From Costus lasius (lineage: Eukaryota; Streptophyta; Magnoliopsida; Zingiberales; Costaceae), in NCBI GenBank assembly GCA_027563935.2, contig CM050449.1:45916507-45980506 (forward strand): DNA of 64,000 nucleotides. Reading direction: 5' to 3'. Position 1 is the stretch's first letter. Every line of letters begins with the position of its first letter. A model generated the notes under the pieces. That model did not search any database. It had not been told where the DNA came from and worked only from the letters and a program-made list of their open reading frames with translations. Position numbers and translations under genes: made by a program. Shown here in pieces: positions 21,035 to 32,791 of this stretch.

Positions 21035-22842
21035 ATGTTTTCGGTATGAAGCTTATGATTGCTTGATGCTTTGTGATCCATGTTTTAGTTGTATAGATCT
21101 AGGCTTATGATCATGCGAAAGGGTTACATGCATGTTTATCTGCGCAAATATGAAGTATGTCACTCTTGGCGCATGTATTGGCGCATGTTAATGTTTTGTC
21201 ACAAACCTACATCACTTGCGCGCTCACCTAGATCTATGCCCTTGCTATAAACCCTTAGACAGGTTAGTAGGGTTGAAATCATCTTCTAAGATGGATCCAA
21301 ATAGTCTGATCAGACCATCTGACAGCCTAGATGGGTTGACCAGATAGCACCTGTGCGCAAGCACGAGGTGGCTATAGGTCGACTGCATCAAGGGCGTGTA
21401 GCGAGGTCTGGTTGAGACAACCATTGAACGCGCATGAGTTAGGCCCGGGGTCACACCTGCTTGCTAGAACTCATGAAGGCAGTTCAGCCCTTGGCGCATG
21501 CATGGTTGACCATTAGGTCAACTCAAGTCAGTTAGGACTTGGTGCATGCAAGGGCAGTGGATCTGACTAGATATGATGAGTGGATCCCTATTGATGTACC
21601 GTTGTAAGGTAGTAGGGGAAATAAGACAAATAAAATTGATTCCGATGGGATTTTGAAAAATTTTATTTTGTTGATGGATCACATGTTGATTTGATGCCAT
21701 GTGCTTGTTTATTTCATCTTGTGTGGGTTGCCCTTTTATTGTGTGCTGTGCTGGGGCCTGCGTGCCTGGAATAAAATTGTAAATTAATATTATTGTGATC
21801 TGTGCATCACTTTTAAATTAATTTATAAAATATAATTGACCTGCGAGTCAATCTTGTCTAGATAGATTAAAATGTACTTTTAATCAGACAAGAGCTCAAA
21901 GCACACATGGATGAGGCGCTTGCAGCTTGAGGTTTGACTAGGTGGGAAGTCTAGGGTTTGACCCTAGGACAGGCGCATATACCTGGTGGGGGCACCTGAG
22001 CTGCAAAGGGCGCTTGGGCCCTGGTCTGGGCCAGATGAGAGGCAAAAGACCCAAAAAGCAAATGAAGACTTAAGATAACTTAAGGTCTTACCTAGGCTTT
22101 ATGGGCGTTTACCACATAAGATCATCATGCTTTCTTTTATTGTTTGAATAATTAGAATTGCATGATTTATTTATCTTCTGCTATCACCATAGGGTTTGCA
22201 TGATAGTTAAGAAGATTAAAAGACCGTTAAAATCCAACGCTAAAATATCAAGCTCGATAGCCTTCTGACGCGAAACCTCACTGTTCTGACTATCGTTGGA
22301 GCCGTGTTGTACCCACTCAGTGGGCACGTCCATCTATCTTCAGACGGTGTGTGATTTCACCTGCGTGTTACAGAGAAGGGATTTATCGCTTCTCGTTGCT
22401 CAGCATAGCACGTGGTGGTCCAGGGAGTAGGTCGGGTCAGCTTGACCATGTAGGCTACATATGGGGCATATGGTAGCTATATGGAGGCAGCCATCTGTGG
22501 GATCAGAGACTGTGTTGTACCAACTCAGTTGGCACAGTCTACTGGATTGCCCAGATGAAGGGGAATCGCACGGGTTGGCGATTGGCAAGGGACTGCCTAC
22601 CAGAAATTAGTGCTTGTACTCTCTGTGCATCTTATCTCGCCTGAGCGGGACGCGGAGACCAAGTATGAAATCTGGATCCCATCTCACAAAAAGAGTGTTA
22701 CTCTTTCGGGCTGTTTTGCTGGATTTTTCAGCCAGATAAAATAGTGAGAAAAGAATCTTTCTTAAGTCCTGGATTGATTCTAAACATTGATACTGACCTT
22801 GCTGTTCTTGCATTGTTGTAGATTCCTGCAGCAAAGAACACC
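21035..22842 (+). other. Copia-1 leader (5' untranslated internal region)
   Basis: About 1.8 kb without a convincing coding frame. The last 600 bases match the leaders of copia-2 and copia-3, including paired phrases with inverted 'ACCAACTCAGTTGGCAC' and 'ACCCACTCAGTGGGCAC' blocks that can fold as hairpins. This is probably the packaging and dimerisation region. Confidence 0.6.
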
Positions 22843-25800
22843 ATGAGCTTCAATGTGCGATCCCTACTGGAAAGGGAGAAGTTTGCAGGGCCAAACTTCT
22901 CGGACTGGTACGGACACCTTAAGATTGTTCTTAAGCCAGAGAGGAAACTGTATGTCTTCGAGACGGCTATACCGCCTCAACCCGCTGCGAACGCCGCAAG
23001 GGCGGTTCGCGATGCCTATGAAAAGCATGTCAATGATAGCATTGATGTCGCTTGCCTGATGCTAGCGTCTATGACGCCACCGCTGTAGCGTCAGCATGAG
23101 GATATGTCTGCTATAGAAATTATAGCAAACCTCAAGATGCTGTATGCTGCACAGGCGAGGACTGAACGCTATAATCTGACCAAGCTTTTCTTTCAGAGCA
23201 AACTGGCTGAAGGGAGTCCAGTGGGAGCTCATGTGCTCAAGATGATTGGGCACAAGGAGGCTCTAGAGAAACTGGGGCATACCATCAACCAGGAGCTTGC
23301 TGTAGACATTATTCTGCAGTCTCTCCCGGCCTCTTTCGATGCGTTCATTATTAATTTTAATATGAACAAGATCGACTGTACTCCGGCAGAGTTGCTGAAT
23401 ATGCTCTTCACTACGGAGGAGACTCTGAAGGGAAAGCCTTCAACCTCTGTCTTGATGTTCCCCTCCATGAACAAAAAGAAGGGGAAGAAGGGCAAAGCCC
23501 CTGTCAAGAACTACAGTAAGGCTCTGAAACAGAAGGTGAAGCGGTCAAAGGACAACAGATGTTTCCACTGTGGCCAGCTGGGTCACTGGAAAAAGGACTG
23601 TAAAGCGCTCCAAGGAGACAAGAAGGGAAGCATAGCTTCTGGCTCAGGTATATTTGTGACTGAGGTCATGATATCTTCTTCTTCTATTTCATGGGTGTTG
23701 GACACTGCATGTGGAGTTCACATTTGTTCAAATGTACAGGAACTCAAGAGAAGAAGACAGGTGGGACAGCATGAGGTGGACCTACGAGTTGGAAACGGGG
23801 CACGGGTTGCTGCTGTTGCTGTAGGGGATTATTACATCTCATTACCATCTGGCATTGTATTAGAATTAAACAATTGTTACTTTGTACCCAGTATTACCAA
23901 AAATATTATCTCTATTCCTGCTCTTGTCAGGAAAGGGTTTTCCTTTGAATGCAAGATTTCAAAGTGTTATCTTACTCTTGATAATATTGTTTATGCTACT
24001 GGTTCAATTAATAATGGGTTATTCATGTTGGACATGGAATATTCTATACAAAACATTGATAATAAGAAAGCCAAGTATGCTGATGACAGCACCTTGCTAT
24101 GGCATAGTCGTTTAGGCCATATTAACAAGAAACGCATTAAGCGGTTGCATGATCATGGACTGCTGGGATCATTCTCCTATGAGGAGATTGATACATGCAA
24201 AGCTTGTTTAATGGGTAAAATGACGAAGGCTCCTTTTCCTCACAAAGGTCAAAGGGCTTCAGGTTTACTTGACCTTATACACAGTAATGTGTGTGGGCCA
24301 TTTAGTAAACATGCCAGAGGTGGCTATTCATACTTCATTACCTTCACTGATGATTTCAGTAGGTATGGATATGTCTATCTAATGAGACATAAGAGTGAAT
24401 CTTTTGACAAGTTCAAAGAGTTCAAAAATGAAGTACAGAATCAGCTAGGCTGAAATATCAAGGCACTTCATTCTGATCGAGGTGGTGAATACCTAAGTCG
24501 AGAGTTTATTGACTATCTGAAGGAGTGTGGGATTATCTCACAGCTCACTCCGCCAGGAACACCGCAATGGAATGGTGTGTCCGAGAGGAGGAACAGAACC
24601 TTACTAGATATGGTTCGTTCTATGATGAGTCAAGCTACTCTACCTTACTCATTTTGGGGATTTGCACTGGAAACAGCTGCAAAGGTACTAAACCGAGTGC
24701 CATCCAAGGCAGTTTCTAAGACTCCATATGAGTTATGGTATGGGAAACAGCCTAGCTTGACATTTGTTAAGATCTGGGGTTGCGAGGCTTATGTCAAAAA
24801 GCTCGCCTCTGGGAAACTAGAGAGCAGATCTGAGAAATGTATCTTTGTCGGTTACCCTAAGGAAACTAAGGGTTATTATTTCTACGATCCCAAAGAGAAC
24901 AAAGTATTTGTTGCTCGGACGGCAATTTTTCTTGAGAAGGAGTTTCTTCTGCAAGAAGCCAGTGGGAGAGAAATAAAGCTGGATGAGAATCCAGAGGAAG
25001 GACAAAGTAGTCAAGCACAGTTGGATGAGCCTGAGCCGGTAGAACAGGTTATTGAACAACCTGAGGCTCAGATATCACGGGAACCGCGAAGATCGGGAAG
25101 GATCCGTCGACAGCCTGAGCGCTATGACGGAGTCTACATCATTGATAATGATGAACCCCTCACTTATGCGGATGCGGTCAGTGGACCGGAGTCAGCGAGA
25201 TGGCTTGAAGCTATGCGAGCCGAGATGGACTCCATGTCAGATAACCAAGTCTGGGATTTGGTTGATCCGCCTCCGGGAGTAATCCCTATAGGCTGTAAAT
25301 GGATCTTCAAGAAGAAGATTGACATGGATGGTAACGTGGTTACCTATAAAGGCAGGCTAGTTGCGAAAGGTTTCAAACAAATCTACGGGATAGATTATGA
25401 TGAAACTTTCTCTCCTGTAGCCATGTTCAAGTCTATTCGGATTCTTTTCGCGATAGCAGCATATTATGATTATGAGATCTGGCAAATGGATGTGAAGACA
25501 GCTTTCCTTAATGGAAATCTGGATGAGGATGTGTATATGACACAACCAGAAGGTTTCACTAATCCATCAGATCGTCATAAAATATGCAAGTTAAAGAAGT
25601 CCATTTATGGACTTAAGCAAGCATCTAGAAGCTGGAATATTCGTTTTGATGAATCAATCTCTGAGTTTGGTTTCATCAAGAATGAAGATGACCCGTGTGT
25701 ATATAAGAGGTTTAGTGGGAGCGTGATTACTTTCCTAGTCCTCTACGTCGATGATATCTTAATCATTGGAAACGATATTCCTGAACTGCATGCTGTTAAA

Positions 25801-26727
25801 GCATGGTTAGGAAAATGTTTCCAGATGAAAGATCTAGGAGAAGCAGCCTATGTATTAGGTGTGAAGATCTACAGGGATAGATCTAAGAGGCTTCTCGGGC
25901 TGTGCCAGAGTACTTACATCGATAAAGTCCTGGAGAGATTCCATTTAGAGAATTCTAAAAGTGGATATCTTCCAGTCAGACATGGTCTGAATCTTTCAAA
26001 GAGTCAGTGTCCACAAACACAGACTGAGAAAGATGAAATGGACAATACGCCTTATGCTTTGGCTATTGGGTCCATAATGTATGCGAAGTTGTGTACTCGC
26101 CCAGACGTCGCTTACGGGTTAAGCGTGACCAGTCGGTTCCAAAGTAATCCAGGTCAGGCACACTGGATTGCGGTCAAGAACATTTTAAAATATTTGCGGA
26201 GGACCAAAGATATGTTCTTGACATATGGTGGTCAGGAAGAACTCAGTATTGAAGGATATACTGACGCTTCGTTCCAGTCGGACCAGGATGATTTCCGATC
26301 GCAATCAGGCTATGTCTTTAGCTTGAATGGAGGAGCAGTGGTGTGGAAAAGTTTCAAACAGTCTACTGTTGCTGATTCTATAACAGAAGCCGAGTATGTT
26401 GCAGCCTCGGAAGCATCCAAGGAGGCAGTGTGGATTCGTAAGTTCGTTCAAGAACTTGGTGTTGTTCCTTCGAGTGCAGATCCTTTGGTTATCTTCTGTG
26501 ATAACACTGGAGCAATAGCACAAGCAAAGGAACCACGGTCGCACCAGAAGTCCAAGCACATACAGAGGAAGTTTCACTTGATCCGGGAGATCATTGATCG
26601 TGGCGAGATCAAAATTTGCAAGGTTCATACAGATGACAATCTGGCTGACCCGCTTACCAAGCCTCTAGCGCAGCAGAAGCATGAGAAGCACTGTAATAAT
26701 ATGGGTTTGAGATTTCTCAACCATTAA
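22843..26727 (+). pseudogene. Copia-1 gag-pol polyprotein with two stops
   Basis: One frame of 1295 codons. Gag begins MSFNVRSLLEREKF and ends with the zinc knuckle C-x2-C-x4-H-x4-C at codons 240-253. Protease has D-T-A at codon 287. A GAG pre-integrase block (LWHSRLGHINKKR) and integrase follow, then reverse transcriptase with YVDD at codons 968-971, and RNase H with YTDAS near 1141. Two stops interrupt it: TAG at 23086 and TGA at 24451. Copia-2 has CAG and CGA at these points. Codon 482, the first integrase catalytic position, is Asn (HSNVCGPF) where copia-2 has Asp, so the integrase would also be inactive. Otherwise the frame is intact to the stop after LRFLNH. Confidence 0.9.
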
Positions 26728-26748
26728 GATTAAGTGCAAGTGGGAGAT
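26728..26748 (+). other. Copia-1 polypurine tract region
   Basis: Ends CAAGTGGGAGAT directly before the 3' LTR; the purine run GTGGGAGA fits plus-strand priming. The same block precedes the copia-2 3' LTR on the minus strand (43420-43435). Confidence 0.7.
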
Positions 26749-28447
26749 TGTTGGGGTATGCCCTTAAGGCTAATGTTTGAGGCCTTGGGATTCTATCCGT
26801 ATCATGTATATATAAACTCTTATGTTTATAAAGGCAATGGTTGTTATTCAGTATGTTACATTGTCTGCTGCAATAAGTGTGCTTCTGAATAATGTCTCAA
26901 TGCTGTTCAGCTAGGCTGACATGCTGTAATGTCCTTAGTCGAGATATCTTGGTGAACATGAGACAGCCTTGATATGATTGAGACTAATATGTGTTCTAAT
27001 CTTATAGGATGCTTCGAGCATGGAATAAGATGTAGACTCATGGGTACATTGGATGTACTGGACAGACCCTACTAGGATATTCAATTGCTTGTCACAATGT
27101 GAATAATCCTTGTTTGCAACAAGTGGCACATGTCCTCTGACTTGAGATCACTTGTGTTTCTAAATGATGATTGTCATTGTTTTGAGGTAGTTCAATATCA
27201 TTTGAAACATAATGATTATAGACTATCTTGGATGATGATCATGAGTCAGGTTAGGACACTAGTGATAGATACAGGATTGCCGTCTCCTTGTTTAAGGAGT
27301 GTGATGTTCTAAAGGGGGCCCCCCCTGAATGAGATGATTGAGAAAGTGTATGGCCATACCCAGGTGACTATGTTCATCTGATCTAATCATGCTCATCATA
27401 TTGGAGCCACAGGCTTGACACGCTTGTCCAATAAGAACATCCAGTGGCAAAGGAAACATGCATGCCTCGTGAAGTTGATTCACTCTTGTGCTGTGGTTTG
27501 GGTGGAGTCTTGGAAGACTCTTTCCTTTACATCGGGAGACAGTGATGTGTTGCTAGATACCCCTCATTGATCGTGATAACGTAAGTTATCGTTACCGACA
27601 TCTAAAGGAAACCCTCAGGGTCGCATAATTTGATGATATGGCTTACTTAAGTCAGATCGTGTGGACTGAATTGTTTGGGTTCAGTTTAAAGGGATATAGA
27701 CTCTGATTGTAAGTGAGATCTGGTCTGATCATGTTTGATTGATTAGGGCTTGAGATCGGTAAGCTTCGATCGAGAGAGATGATGCTAGATCGGTAAGATC
27801 AGGAGCATCAAAGAGATGAACGGTTAGATCTGGAACCTTAGGGTTTACTATGGTCTAGACCAAATGGCTTGGGCTATTTTGATTTGGTTTATGAACCAAA
27901 TTCGATTGGGACGTTTTGGCTTGAACCGGTTCACAAAGGTGAACGCTTGGTTCAATGCTAGTATGCGTTTTTGGGTTGGCATGAGCGCATGGCTTAATGA
28001 TGTTCCATTTTTGGAATGTCTTCAATGCCGATTCCTCTCAACGCCAAAACGCAAATACGTTCCCCTCTTCTCGTGTGAAAAAACTTGCACTCTCGTGTAG
28101 AGGAGGTTGACGAGGAAGAGAGGCTTTGGACAAGGAGCTCTCGGCCAAGAAGGAGACATCTCATCCCTTCCATACGACAAGTACCTTTGAAGAACCTTGC
28201 TAGCACAAGGATCTCAAAGAGTGGCCGACTTCATCTTGTGTGCGTGCCGTTTGGAGGAGATCTATTTTGTTCTCTTGCTTCCAAGTCGTCACCCACACAA
28301 TGGCTATGGTATGATCTTATTTGGTTAAGTTGATCATATGCTCTTACTTGCGATCCTTTGAAACCCTTGCATCCGCTGCAAAATTTTCAATGTGCCCCCA
28401 TTTAGGGTTTCACCCCCTTGCGCTCCCCCTTGAAGGGGACCTTTTCA
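26749..28447 (+). repeat. Copia-1 3' LTR
   Basis: Begins TGTTGGGG and ends TTTTCA, 1699 bases, paired with 19323-21020. Confidence 0.92.
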
Positions 28448-28452
28448 GCTAG
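28448..28452. repeat. Target site duplication, right copy (GCTAG), copia-1
   Basis: Matches 19318-19322. Confidence 0.9.
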
Positions 28453-29007
28453 AGATGCTAACCACCCTCTTACACATAGAATAAAGTAAAAGATGTTGGG
28501 AATAACATCCTAACCAACATAAAGTAGCTTCCTACCAACTAAAGCAACAAAGCTTTCCCATGAAGCTGGCTCATGGGGTTGGAACTCGGGGGCTGCAGTA
28601 TGGGTTGTCCCTGGATCATCGCGGGTGTTCAGACCATCTCCGAATAGGCCACCACGAAGCAACAAAACCTGTTGACAGTGGGTTGGTTCTACACGGCGTT
28701 TGCCGACTCCTGCGCGGTGTTGAGGACACGGTTGTGGTAGTGATATGAAGTTGGTTCTCAGAGAGGCCCTCTTGGGAAGCTTGATAGGTTTTCGGGATGG
28801 ATGGGCTTCGTTGAGCCGGAAGAAGGGCTCACAGTCCCAACAAAATGGTCGGGAGGGTGTGAAGACCGTTGAGAGCATCAAACGTCGCAAAGAACAGGGC
28901 CCTTCTGCATTTTATAGCCATTCATTGCTTAGCCGTGCTTGCATTCATGAGCATGAACAGATGCTAAGAAGTCTGCCAGGGTGGTCACGGCCGAGCCATG
29001 CATCGGG
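28453..29007 (-). other. 3' end of antisense gypsy remnant, possibly LTR
   Basis: On the minus strand this follows the integrase remnant. It carries GGCTATAAAATG (28909-28920), a good TATA box, as expected in an LTR. The matching LTR is not in the window, so the limits are unknown. Confidence 0.4.
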
Positions 29008-30541
29008 TCATAGGTGTGGATGCAATATGCGAATTTGGCTGTGCTCATCACGGGTTAGGCTGGTGCGGTCGTGATCTCCTTCACCGCCGTGCTTTCTTCC
29101 ACGTGGGGGACTTGATTTTGCACCGAGGTGGTCACGGCCAGCGCCATGGGTGTGCTTGCTTCCGCCGTGGTGTTCATGGTCATGATCTCGTTCATGGCTG
29201 GGGTGTGATGCTTCGTGCAGGGCTTCGTTTGACTTGGAATTTTTGGTGTAGCTTCCTCTGGTCCTAGGGAGTTTCCCCAGATTCTTCCAAAGGTGTTGGA
29301 ACACCCCAATGCTGGGGTGGGGGGGGGGGGGAGAATTCACCTCCGGAGAACAAGAATCCACTAGGACATCCGAGGGGGCACTGCCGGGTAGGGGCGCATG
29401 GAAAGGGAGCAGGTCGGTGACATTGAAGGCCGGGCTGATGAGAGAATTCGCTGGTAGTTTGAGGACGTACCCATTGGCACGAACGCACCGCAGAATCATG
29501 TAGGGACCGTCGCAGCATGTGTGTAGTTTCCAATTGGCCCTCGATCTCAAGCACTCTAGGTGGATACACACCATCACACACTCACCCACCTCAAAATGAT
29601 GTGGCCTACGATGCTCATTGGCCTCAACTGCATACCGGGTATTGCTCAAGTAAATCTGATGATGAATCTCATCATGTAAACCCGAGATGTGGGATGCGAA
29701 TGCATGGGTGGACTCGTGGATGGAAGGGGGAGCATGAATGTTATGCATATCTATAGGTTTTCTATGTTGGTGCCCGAGAAGAATTTATAAAGGACTCAAA
29801 CTGGTAGATCGGTTCAATGCACTATTATATGCAAACTCCACGATGGGGAGATGATCTACCCAATGGCATGGGAAGTCACTAGCCAAACAACACAAAAGGT
29901 TCCCTAGACTTCGGTTAACCACCTCCGTTTGACCATCGGTCTGTGGATGGTACACAGAAGAATACCTGAGCGTGGTGCCAAGTAGGGACCAGAGGGACTT
30001 CCAAAAGTGACCATTGAACTGGGTGTCATGATGAGACACAATAGTGAGTGGAAGGCCAAGGAGGCGAACGATTTCTTTGATAAAGAGACTCGCAATGTTG
30101 GACGCATCGGCTGTCTTGGAACAAGGCACAAAGCGCGTCATCTTAGTGAAGCTATCCATGACAACAAAGATGGAGTCGTGGCATGAGGCCATGCAAGGCA
30201 AACCGAGGACAAAGTCCATGCTAATGTCGAGCCATGGATCGTGGGAGATAGGCAATCGGGTGTAGAGACAGGTGTTAGGTGGCCGGGGTTTGGCACATTG
30301 GCATGTGGCACAGTGGCGGATGACCCTTTCTACATCTTTACGAAGAGTGGGCCAAAAGAACCATTCCTCAGTCAATTCGAGGATCTTGTCATGGCCATGG
30401 TGCCTCATGGCACCACCAGCGTGAAGCTCGAGTAGGAGGTGCTCGCACAAGGAGGAGCGAGGGACACACAAATGGTTACCGTACACGAGGTAACAGTCAT
30501 GAACACGGTGTGGCAAGTCCGACAGGTTAGCGGTGAGGAGC
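29008..30541 (-). pseudogene. Antisense gypsy chromovirus-like integrase remnant
   Basis: Reading right to left, 30516-29785 encodes the integrase zinc domain (H...H...C-x2-C in the segment ending RHCATCQCAK) and the core with SMDFVLGLP, then YHPQTDGQTEVVNRSLG. After a frameshift, 29748-29008 encodes the C-terminal part, including FEVGECVMV and NGYVLKLP. The pattern fits the CRM/Galadriel side of the chromoviruses. The second catalytic Asp is His (IVSHHDTQF in place of the usual SDRD), so the enzyme is dead. The fragment is cut at 30541 by element B; the rest of its pol would lie past B, outside the window. The target duplication of B cannot be checked here. Confidence 0.8.
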
Positions 30542-30797
30542 TGATGACACCGAAAAATGTAGTATATTTTGCATCATTTTAGATACATTTTCATGCTAAA
30601 TCGATGATCTTTTTACTTGTTTTTATGCTGAATCCATCTAATATTACAAAGTCTACTTCTATTTTGGTTTTTCATGTTTTTTAGGCAAAAAGGCATTATT
30701 TTAGGCATTTTCAAGCAAAATCAAATATATGGAAGAGTTCTCATCATCAAGAAGAAGTCACCCAAGAAATTTCATGTAAATCGAGGTAAGGAACCCA

Positions 30798-31240
30798 AAA
30801 TACGGTAGTGCCGCAAGGGAGTTTATGGTACCGTATTTTTCACGGCTACCGTATTAGCGAGATCACGGCCGTATTTTGGTGATTTTCCAAACAGAAAGTT
30901 TTCGCGAACATATGACATCGCCGTAAGGATTTACACGGCCATATTTTGTGGCACTTTCTGAACAGAGACTTTTGCTGAAATTACGGCACTACCATAACCC
31001 AGTTTACGGGCCGTATTTTGAAGCATCTTTAGAACAGAAAGTTGCCCTGAAATTACGGCACTGCCGTAAAGAATTACACGGGCCGTATTTCCCCGACGAA
31101 TCCGACCAGAGAGTTCAGCCGATTTTACGGTACTGCCGTAAACAAAATTACGTGTCATATTTTCCAGCATTTTCATAACAGAACGATCGATGGGTTTTAC
31201 GGTAGTGTCGTAAGATATTACACTGCCGTATTTTGGTGTT
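30798..31240 (+). repeat. Palindromic minisatellite in the B 5' LTR
   Basis: About six units of the form TTACGGCAc/TGCCGTAA, spacer, ACGGGCCGTATTT, then GAACAGA. Most unit starts are 70-74 bases apart. Several units have decayed stems. Confidence 0.8.
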
Positions 31241-32558
31241 TGAACGCGATTCCCAGGTCAATCTTCACGCCCGATCTTTGCGGAGATTCTTGCGGGCGAT
31301 CCAGGGCTTTATATTCAAAGCCGTAAGAAGCAAAAAGGGAGCTTTTCGCGAGAGGATTAGAGACACACCGAAAGCCCCAATTTTCATTGTCCGTCGAGAG
31401 AGAAATCGTCATCCACGCCGCTGCCTAGGGTTTCACCACCGTGCTCGATCCAGACGATCTCCAGCCGTGATATTCATACTGAAGCTTCATCTGAAGGAGG
31501 AGACGACATGCCAGAAGTTTCAGACAGAGAGGAGATCAATCGAAGGAGAAATCAAGGAAAGATGGGGCGCCAACACTGTTCATCGCCTAAATTTGGAAAT
31601 TACGGCTATGAAATACTTCACAACCGTGCTGTATTTTCTAAACCTCTATTTTCTTTTGATTTTCGATCATCTGAAACCATGGAATTCTGTAACTCCTCTA
31701 CCATGATAGCTTAAACTACTATTGGGACATGGGGGAGTAATTCACTTAATTTCCAATGACTAGATAACTAATTTTTATATATTTCGTTGCTTTTAATCAT
31801 AACATGATGATTTTGCTCATGTGATTATTGTGCTTAGACTCTCTTTAAGTTCATGTTAATAATTATGTTCTTAGAATTTTTGCTTGAGACCGAAAGGTAA
31901 TTGCTTAAGAATTTAGAACCCTAGAATTTCATGTTAGGAACCTTTCTTTAGGTTTGATCCAACTTGATCTGTTCTAGTAGAATTATTGCCAAAATTGTAA
32001 CATGAATCTATAGATCGAGTCTATTTGTCAAACGTGGAGATCTTGCACGAAAGTGAAGATCGAAACGTTGGAGATCTTTGAGTAAAGCTAGTGTCGAGGC
32101 TCGGATGCACGAAAGTGATCATTGAGTTTCCTCTAGAGATTATCAATCTAGAATTCGGATGCACGAAAGTGATCCTTGAGTTCATAAATTGATAATTTGC
32201 TTATCTTCAATGTTGGGACAAATCTTGCGCGAAAGCGAAGATAAATCCCTGCGTGATTGTTTGCACGAGAGTGAAACAATCCTTTTATTAGGTAAATCAT
32301 ATCTTCATCATGATAAAATTAAACTGACAAAATCCTTATTCATATCTAGTCATAAAAGTTAAGTGAATGAAACCCTAGTCCCAACTTTCTCTCTGATAGT
32401 TTTCTCTCGTTTATTTGCGATATTTGCTTGACTTTAATTCGATTGCCTAAATAGTGAAAAATCAATTATTTAGTATTTGACAACGTAGGTCCCTGTGGAT
32501 TAGATACTTTCTTTATTACTTCGTATACCCGTGCACTTGCGGTTTAACATCAAGTTTT

Positions 32559-32576
32559 TGGTGCCGTTACCAAGAA
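32559..32576 (+). other. Fossil primer-binding site inside the B LTR
   Basis: TGGTGCCGTTACCAAGAA, preceded by CAAGTTT, aligns with the active site TGGCGCCGTTGCCGGGGA at 32636 with five differences, all C-to-T or G-to-A. The same fossil is at 38240-38257 in the solo LTR. Confidence 0.7.
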
Positions 32577-32635
32577 TTAGTCCAAGGTACACGCATGCCA
32601 GGCTTGTAGTGTTCCCTTTCGGGCTATCAAGTTTT

Positions 32636-32653
32636 TGGCGCCGTTGCCGGGGA
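32636..32653 (+). other. Primer-binding site of element B (tRNA-Asp type)
   Basis: TGGCGCCGTTGCCGGGGA, six bases after the LTR end, identical to element A. Confidence 0.85.
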
Positions 32654-32791
32654 CCTTAGTTTTTGTCGATATTAGAGACGTTGAGAGTATTGCTAGACTA
32701 GGTTTCATTTATGTTTTATCTTTTTATTTTTTTCTGTTTACATACATCATTTGATCAGTTTGCTCTAGTGTGCACAGGACATTCATTTCTA

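Larger units (their letters stand above)
19323..28447 (+). mobile_element. Copia-1: complete Ty1/copia retrotransposon
   Basis: 9125 bases with LTRs at 19323-21020 and 26749-28447, TSD GCTAG, an initiator tRNA-Met primer site, one gag-pol frame and a purine tract. I count only about eight differences between the LTRs, so the insertion is recent. LTR length near 1.7 kb, a gag of UBN2 type and the leader of about 1.8 kb resemble the Angela/BARE group; that clade call is inference. Copia-2 and copia-3 in this window are the same family. Confidence 0.93.
30542..32629 (+). repeat. Element B 5' LTR
   Basis: Begins TGATGACACC and ends GGCTATCA, 2088 bases. It carries a palindromic repeat array (30798-31240) and a fossil primer site (32559-32576). 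Confidence 0.87.

Noticed and set aside
22400..22834. Open frames in copia leaders (also near 58127-58589 and 63473-63897)
   Set aside because: Overlapping frames on both strands of conserved non-coding leader; no recognisable protein.
30798..31240. Regularly spaced palindromes resembling a CRISPR array
   Set aside because: The units are degenerate, the spacers are related to each other, and they lie in plant LTRs in three copies. It is a minisatellite.
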